Below, in pieces: positions 6,575 to 13,041 of a stretch of DNA of 18,157 nt (its first letter is position 1; every line of letters starts with the position of its first letter). The stretch covers positions 1 through 18,157 of the forward strand of contig CAJKKX010000008.1 in assembly GCA_905200565.1 (NCBI GenBank). The letters are read 5' to 3'. Origin of the DNA: an uncultured Lachnospiraceae bacterium. GTDB taxonomy: Bacteria; Bacillota_A; Clostridia; Lachnospirales; Lachnospiraceae. Below the pieces are notes generated by a model. That model had not been told where the DNA came from. It saw only the letters and a list, made by a program, of their open reading frames with translations, and did not search any database. A program made the position numbers and the translations under genes.

Positions 6575-8260
6575 TTAGCTTATGTACTTATAGAGGACAT
6601 CCCAAACCGATGACCGTTCAAATCCCAGCTTCCAGGCAGCGATTCCGCCAAGACCGTATTCTTTGACAAGCTTCGCCTTTTCCTCCAGCGACTTTTCGTT
6701 TTCGATCCATATCTGATACTTGCTTCCATCCTCTGCCTCCAGTTCTGCATAGTCCTGGGACGTTTCCTCGCTCCAGTTAGCGGTGACGCCATTATCCGTC
6801 AGCCACTGCTCCGACCGGTTCATGCCCATAGCCTCACTGGTAATGTTTCCGGACGCATCCGTATTCCACAGCCTGCTGTAGAACGGAACCCCGCTGATGA
6901 TCTTCTGCGCCGGCACTTCCTTTAAAGTTTCTTCGATTCCATTCCTTTCAAAAGACAGGGACGCGACTGTTCCGACTTCCGAGCCCACATAATGTTCATC
7001 ATACCCCATGACGATGACATAATCTGCCACAATCCCCTGCTCTTTCCTGTTGTAATGCACATTGTAAGGCATCGGTACAGGATTATCCACGGACAGGACA
7101 ATCCCATTTTTCCGGCATTTCACGGAAATTTCCCGGATAAACTGAATATAGCCGTCTCCCGCATCTTCCGGAATTGCCTCAAAATCAATATTAATACCTT
7201 CCAGATTATACTGTACCGCCGCAGCAATTAACTGATTGGACAGCTTTTCTCTTGACGCGCTGGACGCCAGCACCTTTTTCGTATCGACCGACTCATTAAA
7301 ATTGTCCACCAGCGCCCAGACTTCCAGTCCCTGTGCATGCGCATTCGTTACATAGTCCTCGCTCGCCAGAGAAGAAATTTCACCGTCATTGCTGACGATG
7401 GAAAACCAGGTAGGTGAAATGACATTGACTCCTTTCATATCCGCAATGTCATAAAGCAGACTGTAGTTCGAATCCATATTCGTGATCTGATGCCATACCA
7501 GATGAATCTTGTGATCACGCTGAATGCTGGTGTAGACCGGTTCCTCAAATTCCCGGCTCGTCACTTCCACGTAAGGCGCGTTCAGCTTTTTATTCCTTAC
7601 ATATCCAATGTATCCTTCCTGCGTCCGCACTTTCGACCACTCATCCATCTGCTCCAGCACCATCAGCTTTGTTCCCTTTTCCGCCACCGTGAGGATTTCG
7701 CTTTTGATTCCGCCCTGATACCGGACATTTTCTTCTTTTTTTACATCCGCATAGCTGGTTTCTCCCCACTTATACGTGATGACAAGACGATTGGGATTCT
7801 CATACAGCGCAAAATCCATATTCGTGTACTGCTGGACAAATTCTGCTGCAATATATGCCTTTGTCCCATCGACTTTCACGATGGGATATCCCGTATTCTG
7901 CGTATTTCCGGACAGTATATAGCTGCTTGCGCCCGCTGAAATATCAATAATGTCTGTCGGCGTGGTATAGACCATCAGATTGGCGTCCGCATCCCAGTAA
8001 AACCTGTCGTTGAGATATTCTTTTACTGCCTGATAATCCAGATACGGCGTCCCGTTATCCAGGATTCCTTTATCATCAATCAGCTCATCCTGCATGACAA
8101 TCGCCAGTTCCTTCCCGTCTGACACACCGAAATATTCCTGTGATGACATTACTTCATCGGAAGGCGTATAGTGTTCCACGATCCTGCCTACGATCCCGAT
8201 TACTGCAACGATAACGATTAAAACAACCGCTGCCAGCACCGGCACTGCCTTTTTCTTCAT
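6575..8260 (-). CDS. Membrane-anchored SH3 - glycoside hydrolase family 18 protein
   Basis: The 561-residue protein has an uncleaved-looking N-terminal membrane segment (about 6-26). Next comes a region resembling copper-amine-oxidase N-terminal stalk domains (about 45-170, VVKEYL/YIAAEFVQQY style), then a bacterial SH3 domain (about 188-238, with EWSKVRTQEGYIGYV), then a GH18 barrel (about 250-555). The GH18 catalytic strand is E-G-I-N-I-D359-F-E361, where E361 is the acid/base; this form is typical of the YaaH/SleL-like spore GH18 group. The late barrel strand VIVMGYDEHY and the terminal AAWKLGFE are also family features. It probably cleaves N-acetylglucosamine linkages in peptidoglycan or cortex outside the cell. 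The start at 8260 has GGAGG at 8 nt. Its position next to a cwlD-like gene supports a role in cell-wall or spore-cortex remodelling, but chitin or glycoprotein substrates remain possible. Confidence 0.87.
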   Translation of the reverse strand: MKKKAVPVLAAVVLIVIVAVIGIVGRIVEHYTPSDEVMSSQEYFGVSDGKELAIVMQDELIDDKGILDNGTPYLDYQAVKEYLNDRFYWDADANLMVYTTPTDIIDISAGASSYILSGNTQNTGYPIVKVDGTKAYIAAEFVQQYTNMDFALYENPNRLVITYKWGETSYADVKKEENVRYQGGIKSEILTVAEKGTKLMVLEQMDEWSKVRTQEGYIGYVRNKKLNAPYVEVTSREFEEPVYTSIQRDHKIHLVWHQITNMDSNYSLLYDIADMKGVNVISPTWFSIVSNDGEISSLASEDYVTNAHAQGLEVWALVDNFNESVDTKKVLASSASREKLSNQLIAAAVQYNLEGINIDFEAIPEDAGDGYIQFIREISVKCRKNGIVLSVDNPVPMPYNVHYNRKEQGIVADYVIVMGYDEHYVGSEVGTVASLSFERNGIEETLKEVPAQKIISGVPFYSRLWNTDASGNITSEAMGMNRSEQWLTDNGVTANWSEETSQDYAELEAEDGSKYQIWIENEKSLEEKAKLVKEYGLGGIAAWKLGFERSSVWDVLYKYIS

Positions 8261-8301
8261 TTCTTATACCTCCAACCCTTATGATCTGCTACAATACCCT
8301 G

Positions 8302-8310
8302 ATTATAACA
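8302..8310 (-). promoter_or_regulatory. Extended -10 promoter of the GH18 gene
   Basis: TGTTATAAT on the minus strand is a perfect -10 with the TGn extension, 41 nt upstream of the GH18 ATG. The hexamer 17 nt upstream (CATATT) is a poor -35, which an extended -10 can tolerate. It suggests vegetative sigma-A transcription of this gene. Confidence 0.6.
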
Positions 8311-8399
8311 TACTTTCCGAGGTAATATGACTTATTTCGACATTTTTTTCTGCCTGTTTCTGGATGACTGCAAAGGGGATCTGCCTGTCCGGAAACTTT

Positions 8400-8678
8400 C
8401 TATTTTATGTCTTTTACAAAATCAAATCCAATTCCCCATATCTCATCAGAATCGTTACTGATATAATCCCGCATATAGCATCGGTCCTCCCGAAAGGTAC
8501 AGGTTCTCGAAATCTCCTCCGGGCTGCTGGGATGCCCGTTTAAGAGAAGTCTGATGCCAGCCTTCTGGTATTGACGCAGCTCTCTACACAATCGCTGTTC
8601 TTTGGACTTACTATTCTTTTTTATTTTGATGCCACATCCTTTCCTGCGCTTCCCCAGTGTCTCCTTGTCTGCCGCCAT
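8400..8678 (-). CDS. Small basic protein of unknown function
   Basis: The ORF encodes 92 residues with no signal peptide or membrane segment. The first 25 residues are mostly lysine and arginine with low complexity. The rest looks like a real folded domain: a helix RLCRELRQYQKAGIRLLLNG, then HPSSPEEI, then a segment with cysteines (TCTFREDRCYMRDYI) and an acidic end. I do not recognise the family. The ATG at 8678 has no convincing ribosome binding site, so the true start may be internal, for example near the TTG at residue 30. It lies alone between the GH18 gene and a 300-bp gap. A direct repeat CTGCCTGT and a loose hairpin follow the stop, but no good terminator. Coding potential is likely because of composition and the orderly helix pattern, but not certain. 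Confidence 0.5.
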   Translation of the reverse strand: MAADKETLGKRRKGCGIKIKKNSKSKEQRLCRELRQYQKAGIRLLLNGHPSSPEEISRTCTFREDRCYMRDYISNDSDEIWGIGFDFVKDIK

Positions 8679-8735
8679 TTTGCCGCATAAAAATGTGATA
8701 TATTACGCACTGGTTCTGTTTTTTATCTGATGGTC

Positions 8736-8872
8736 AGAGAAAACGAAATATTGCATTGTGTAAATTCAGGGTTGGGTGCAATGAAGCATTGCTTGAAACT
8801 CTTAGAAAATATTGCGAAGAACATCGCTTGAACTTAATTTTTTAGGTTACTTATTCTGATTTCGTTTCCTCT
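8736..8872. repeat. Imperfect 14-bp inverted repeat bounding 137 bp
   Basis: AGAGAAAACGAAAT at 8736-8749 matches the reverse complement of 8859-8872 (AGAGGAAACGAAAT) at 13 of 14 positions. The interval is AT-rich and includes the tail of a short plus-strand open frame. This geometry would fit a decayed insertion sequence or miniature element, but no target-site duplication is obvious. It could also be chance in AT-rich DNA. Confidence 0.35.
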
Positions 8873-8923
8873 TATCGTTTATTATATACAATAAGATATT
8901 CTTTTGCAAGCAGTTTTTTCCAC

Positions 8924-8965
8924 AAAAAAGGCTGTGAGGAACCAGTTTCCACATCAGCCTTTTCC
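8924..8965 (-). terminator. Terminator of GH20 gene 1
   Basis: On the minus strand AAGGCTG pairs with CAGCCTT and the helix extends through TGTGGAA/TTCCTCA with one bulge and one mismatch, closing a 5-base loop. Six T residues follow. It starts about 14 nt after the GH20 stop codon. The plus strand also has four T residues, so weak action in both directions is possible. Confidence 0.75.
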
Positions 8966-8978
8966 TTCTTTTATCTAT

Positions 8979-11900
8979 TTACTTTTTGTAGAGTGCTTTT
9001 TTGCTCATTCCGGCCTTCTTCAATCGTGCTTTTAAAACGCCAAACTGTTTCTTTGTCATCTTTTTCGGCGCCATAATCTTACATTTTGCTGCCGTTCCCT
9101 TAAATGCCTTAGAAGCGGCCTTCGGCGCCTTTACACCCTTGAAAACGACCTTTTTCAGCTTACTGCACTTATAGAACGCTCCCGAACCGATGGCTGTCAC
9201 ATGTTTTCCAATGGTAACAGACGTCAGCTTCTTTCCCTTCTGAAATGCCTTCGAACCAATGGCTGTCACCTGAAAGCGAAAGCCGTCGATCTCCACTTCG
9301 GAAGGAATGGTTATTTTCGCCTTTTTGGTATCTTTAAGCCTGGACGCCGTGACCGTGCCTTTTTTGGCGTCTGCTTTTGTAACCTTATATTCTACACCGC
9401 CGGAAGTTACCGTCGTTCCCTCCGCCGGAACCTTCGGTTCCGGATTTTCCACGGATGTATTCTTTTTGACAAGCTTCGTTTCCTTCAATCTTTTCAGCGC
9501 TGCGTCAATCTGTTTCTGCGTTGCGTCGGGATTAGCCAGAACCGTCTTTGCCTGTGCAAGCGCTATCCGAAATGCCGCTATAGACTCTGCCGAGAACTCG
9601 TTCGTATTCTGCATCTGCTTTTCCGCGTTCGCGATTTCACTGATCAGTCCCGTCTTTACGACCGGTCTTTTTACCAGTACGTCCTCGATGCCTTCCAGTG
9701 ATGCCATAGCTTCCGAAACGTCTGAATCCAGCATTGGATTCGCAAGAGCCTTTTGCGCTTTTGTGAGCTGTTTCAGGAAAATCATGGCGCTTTCCTGCGT
9801 ATACGCATCCATATCCAAAGCTTCGAGCCTCTCCACTTCCTTTCGAAGCTCCGACGTATCCGGTCCAATATTTTCCGGCATTTCTGTCAGTACATTTTTC
9901 ATCTCCAGAAGCGATTCGTATGCGGCGTTATAATCCTCTTGTTCAGGCTCCATCATACCAGTTACCGCCTGTACCTTACCATACAATTCCTGAAATTTTG
10001 CCCAGCTCTGCGCCGTATAAGCAGAAGAATCAAGATTTGCATACTTATTTAATTCTTTTTCCAGGAAATTTCTGGTGACAGTCACAGAAGGATCTTCTTT
10101 AATCTCCTTCTTTCCATCTACCTTTATAAAATCAATTTCCCCTTTGAAACTGTCTGTCGTGCTTCCGATCCGTCCAACCGGCATCACCAGAGTATTGACT
10201 TTGTAAATCGTTCCCCGGATCGTTGTCGTATCCAGTTTATCTGCCAGGCTTCCATTTACCCAAAGCTCGGCGGTATTCTGATTTCCTTTGATGGTCAGCT
10301 CCACCCATTCGTTTTCCGGAAGCGTATAGTTAAAAGAATAGTCATACCCTTCTCTTGAATACCCGACTTTCCCGGTTCCCTTCTGTCTCGCCTTCACCGA
10401 ATAGGTTCCATAGGTCTCTCCAAATGGCTTCCAGGACTCACAGATAATCTGCTCGCCTGTGGCATTCGCATCCATTTTCAATCTCACCGTAAGACTGTTT
10501 TCCGGCCCCACCTTATCAACCGGCGTGGTGAGATAGCTTTCGCCCCCTGCCAGCCGGAGCGCTTTTCCTCCCTCGCCGTTTGGAGACTGCGTGACATTGA
10601 CTTTCTCTGTGGCGTCATACCCATTTGCGCTGTCATCCTTTTCCAGCTCCCCGTCAAAGTTATACTTTAAAATCGTTTTCGTTGCAGAATCCACTTCATA
10701 GTACATATTTGTATTTGGAGCCGTCCCTGTCTTTTTGATTTCTTCCGTAAATTCACTCCAGGTTCTGTCCTCCGTCTCACCCCACAGCCTTGCAGCGACT
10801 ACCGGAGCCGCGTCAAAGAACCGGTCAAAGGAATCATATTCCGAAATTCCGTTTGCGCGGGTATCGATACAGTCATGCCAGATTGCAAAAACAGCGCCCA
10901 GCATCTGCTCATCCCCCGCCTTTGTCGTGAGATTTCCCATCGAATTGGGTTTCCAACTGATATACAGCCGCTCGGTCGGCAGGTAATCTCCATATGCTCC
11001 CCTGTTCTTATTAGAAGCCGGTACGATATAGAGATTTGAATACTGGGTATTGATCAGATCATAGCCTGCATTATACATCGTTCTCGGATCTGCATAATTG
11101 TTCGCCCACATATTAAGCTGCACACCCTCCGAACGGACAGGCGTTGTACCTGATTTATTCGAAAGACTGCCCCACATCCTGACTTTTCTTCCTGTGCTCT
11201 GAATGTATTCGATCATCTCATCTGAAAACTTTCGAAAGGCTTCATTTCCATTTGAGCCTCCATGAAATTCATCCGTACCGATATGTATCGTCGTCTCTTC
11301 ATCAAATACCGGATCATCCCCTTCCAGATACTCTGCCCAGATGTCCTTTGCGATCTGAATCGCTTCGTCCTGGGAAATATCCAGCTCATCAATCAGATAT
11401 TTATGCTGTCCGCCGGATACCTTTGACATATACTGGTCAAACACTCTCGTAATTGCCAGTGCGTGCGCCGGCATATCAAATTCCGGGATAACGTCAACGC
11501 CTATTTTCCGGCTGTCCTGGATAAAAGAACGAAATTCATCCTTTGTATAGAAGAGATCTTCCGCCGTCAGCTTCACGCCGGTTTTTTCATTTTCCACATC
11601 GGATTCCAGGCGAAAAGCCGCATACGCCTTTTCCATCGCCTCGTCCATCGTTGGATAATCCTCGAAAAAGATCAGGTTATCATTCAGATGCACCTGAAAA
11701 CTGTTCAGTTTATACCATGACATGTTCTTTGCAAACTGCTTTACCGTATCCATCTCAATCGGCTTTCGCCCCACATCCAGGCTGAGTCCCCGCACTTCAT
11801 ATTTCGGATAATCCCTGACAAATCCCTTCGCAATCGTTCCATTCGTCTGCTTTAAAATCTGCAAAATGCTGACAACGCCCCAGTAAGCGCCTGTCCTGTC

Positions 11901-12560
11901 TGCCGCCTCTACAACTGCTGCTTCACCGATTTTTAAGATATATCCTTCCTTTCCAAGACCTTCATCCTCCGTATCAAACGTCAGATAAAAATCCCCTCTG
12001 GAAACATCTGCATAGCTTCCCTCTACAACCGGGAGCACAATGCCTGTAAGGTCTTTATAATCTGCCGCAAACTCTGCCGCAGTATCCAAAAGTTCATGAT
12101 CCGCCACGATCTTACTTGTCTGGCAAACCGCAAACTGGCCCTGTATCCCGTACCACTCCTGAAGCTCCGGAATTACCGATGGCTTTTCATTCGCTCCTTC
12201 CATCGGTGCGTATTTACCGGGAACCGTTATCGTAAATTCTTCCGACTGGCGCTTCCCCCCGCCATCGCTCACCTCATAAAATCCCTTTACTACCTTATCC
12301 TCATAAGGGGCATAAATGGTTCCATCTTCACCAATTACCTGTTTATAATCCGCACAGAAGCGTACATCTACCCCTTCCGGCGCATCCGGCATGGAAATTC
12401 TCTTCCCATCCATTGAAATCTGCGGCTGTGTAATACCTGCTATTACCGCTTCTATTCCCTCTGACGCATTCACCTGAAGCGATGAAAACGGCACAGTACT
12501 AAAGGCAACGCAGGCTGCCAGCATGAAAGCTCCCGCTCTCTGAAACATTTTGTGAAACAT
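8979..12560 (-). CDS. Secreted GH20 beta-hexosaminidase / lacto-N-biosidase-like enzyme with LamG, FIVAR and LRR_5 domains
   Basis: The 1193-residue protein has a signal peptide (about 1-32, cleavage near VNA-SEG). In order follow an Ig-like domain (about 43-110), the GH20 N-terminal domain (about 125-250), the GH20 barrel (about 254-600), a LamG/concanavalin-like domain (about 655-815), three FIVAR-type helical repeats (about 828-1038), BspA-type LRR_5 repeats (about 1045-1165) and a lysine-rich tail. The catalytic pair is D430-E431 in HIGTDEFHG; the aspartate orients the substrate acetamido group and the glutamate is the acid. GH20 enzymes release terminal GlcNAc/GalNAc or lacto-N-biose by substrate-assisted retention; which one cannot be read from sequence. 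The start has GGAGGAG at ideal spacing and a good promoter. It is a paralog of the larger GH20 enzyme to its right and lacks that protein's CBM32 modules. No LPxTG motif is present. Confidence 0.9.
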   Translation of the reverse strand: MFHKMFQRAGAFMLAACVAFSTVPFSSLQVNASEGIEAVIAGITQPQISMDGKRISMPDAPEGVDVRFCADYKQVIGEDGTIYAPYEDKVVKGFYEVSDGGGKRQSEEFTITVPGKYAPMEGANEKPSVIPELQEWYGIQGQFAVCQTSKIVADHELLDTAAEFAADYKDLTGIVLPVVEGSYADVSRGDFYLTFDTEDEGLGKEGYILKIGEAAVVEAADRTGAYWGVVSILQILKQTNGTIAKGFVRDYPKYEVRGLSLDVGRKPIEMDTVKQFAKNMSWYKLNSFQVHLNDNLIFFEDYPTMDEAMEKAYAAFRLESDVENEKTGVKLTAEDLFYTKDEFRSFIQDSRKIGVDVIPEFDMPAHALAITRVFDQYMSKVSGGQHKYLIDELDISQDEAIQIAKDIWAEYLEGDDPVFDEETTIHIGTDEFHGGSNGNEAFRKFSDEMIEYIQSTGRKVRMWGSLSNKSGTTPVRSEGVQLNMWANNYADPRTMYNAGYDLINTQYSNLYIVPASNKNRGAYGDYLPTERLYISWKPNSMGNLTTKAGDEQMLGAVFAIWHDCIDTRANGISEYDSFDRFFDAAPVVAARLWGETEDRTWSEFTEEIKKTGTAPNTNMYYEVDSATKTILKYNFDGELEKDDSANGYDATEKVNVTQSPNGEGGKALRLAGGESYLTTPVDKVGPENSLTVRLKMDANATGEQIICESWKPFGETYGTYSVKARQKGTGKVGYSREGYDYSFNYTLPENEWVELTIKGNQNTAELWVNGSLADKLDTTTIRGTIYKVNTLVMPVGRIGSTTDSFKGEIDFIKVDGKKEIKEDPSVTVTRNFLEKELNKYANLDSSAYTAQSWAKFQELYGKVQAVTGMMEPEQEDYNAAYESLLEMKNVLTEMPENIGPDTSELRKEVERLEALDMDAYTQESAMIFLKQLTKAQKALANPMLDSDVSEAMASLEGIEDVLVKRPVVKTGLISEIANAEKQMQNTNEFSAESIAAFRIALAQAKTVLANPDATQKQIDAALKRLKETKLVKKNTSVENPEPKVPAEGTTVTSGGVEYKVTKADAKKGTVTASRLKDTKKAKITIPSEVEIDGFRFQVTAIGSKAFQKGKKLTSVTIGKHVTAIGSGAFYKCSKLKKVVFKGVKAPKAASKAFKGTAAKCKIMAPKKMTKKQFGVLKARLKKAGMSKKALYKK

Positions 12561-12614
12561 AAATTCTCTCCTCCATTAAAGTGTTTTGAAATCTCTCCTG
12601 ACGCTTTTTGAAAG

Positions 12615-12643
12615 ATTCTATCATGTTTTTCTAAAAATGTCTA
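12615..12643 (-). promoter_or_regulatory. Sigma-A promoter of GH20 gene 1
   Basis: TAGACA (12638-12643) and TAGAAT (12615-12620) are spaced by exactly 17 nt on the minus strand, and TGA before the -10 makes it an extended -10. Transcription would begin near 12608, leaving a leader of about 48 nt. The two GH20 genes thus have separate promoters. Confidence 0.7.
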
Positions 12644-12715
12644 TGCTTCTTTTCTATTTGCCGGAATTTTTAAATTTTATCTTTTGTAGTATTTTAATTT
12701 ACTGAATTTTTACTA

Positions 12716-12735
12716 TAAAAGGAGCTGCCGCTCCA
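12716..12735 (-). terminator. Probable terminator after the 96-residue ORF
   Basis: GGAGC-GGCA-GCTCC forms a 5-bp GC-rich hairpin on the minus strand followed by TTTTATAG. The upper coding sequence GGGGCTGC can pair with GCAGCTCC instead, giving a competing longer-range stem. The short stem makes this a modest terminator. Confidence 0.5.
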
Positions 12736-12746
12736 CAGATGATTCC

Positions 12747-13037
12747 TCACCTGTTTTGCAGCAGCCCCTGATTCACCGCATTGGTCCAGTCATCTCGTTT
12801 TTCCATATAAAGCGCATTCAGCCATTCAACTGCTTCATCCAGCCCCTCCTGCGAAAATTCAAAAACTTTTGTCGTCTTTTTCTCTTCGGAGGTAGCCGCC
12901 AGAGAATAGGGCTCCGGATAAGCGATGACAACCAGCGCATCCTCCTTTTTTAAAAAGGTAAACCGCATTCCCTGATAGCTTCCGCTCTGATTTTCCTTCT
13001 TTATATAGTTTAACTGGTACTTTCTTCGTTCAATCAT
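12747..13037 (-). CDS. 96-residue cytosolic protein of unknown function coupled to GH20 gene 2
   Basis: The ORF encodes 96 residues with no signal peptide or membrane segment. The N-terminus is basic (MIERRKYQLNYIKKE), the centre beta-rich (GMRFTFLKKEDALVVIAYPE), and the end helical (FSQEGLDEAVEWLNALY), with conserved-looking W residues. It has the feel of a small alpha/beta domain, but I do not recognise the family. Its ATG begins 4 bases after the stop of the upstream GH20 gene and has only a weak AGG, so translation is probably coupled to that gene. A hairpin with T residues follows it. Being cytosolic in a transcript with an exported glycosidase is unusual; a regulatory or accessory role is only inference. 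Composition and tight spacing make it a likely real gene. Confidence 0.7.
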   Translation of the reverse strand: MIERRKYQLNYIKKENQSGSYQGMRFTFLKKEDALVVIAYPEPYSLAATSEEKKTTKVFEFSQEGLDEAVEWLNALYMEKRDDWTNAVNQGLLQNR

Positions 13038-13041
13038 ATGC

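Larger units (their letters stand above)
8679..8978. other. Gene-poor AT-rich gap with a possible element remnant
   Basis: No complete gene is seen in these 300 bases. The left part contains a 14-bp inverted repeat pair and, on the plus strand, an open frame from 8699 to 8845 without an in-frame ATG, ending NEALLETLRKYCEEHRLN plus a few residues. The right end holds the terminator of the first GH20 gene. No convincing promoter for the small ORF at 8400-8678 was found. Confidence 0.5.

Noticed and set aside
8356..8396. Loose hairpin GTTTCTGGA ... TCCGGAAAC after the 92-residue ORF
   Set aside because: The loop is 23 nt and no T-tract follows on the minus strand, so it does not qualify as a terminator.
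8778..8792. Small perfect hairpin GCAATG-AAG-CATTGC
   Set aside because: Only 6 bp with a 3-nt loop and no T-tract or conserved context; most likely chance.
9307..9933. Plus-strand ORF of 208 codons rich in Ser, Ala and Phe
   Set aside because: It is antisense to the FIVAR and LRR_5 coding region; its composition is the mirror of Lys/Ala/Glu-rich codons and not that of a real membrane protein.
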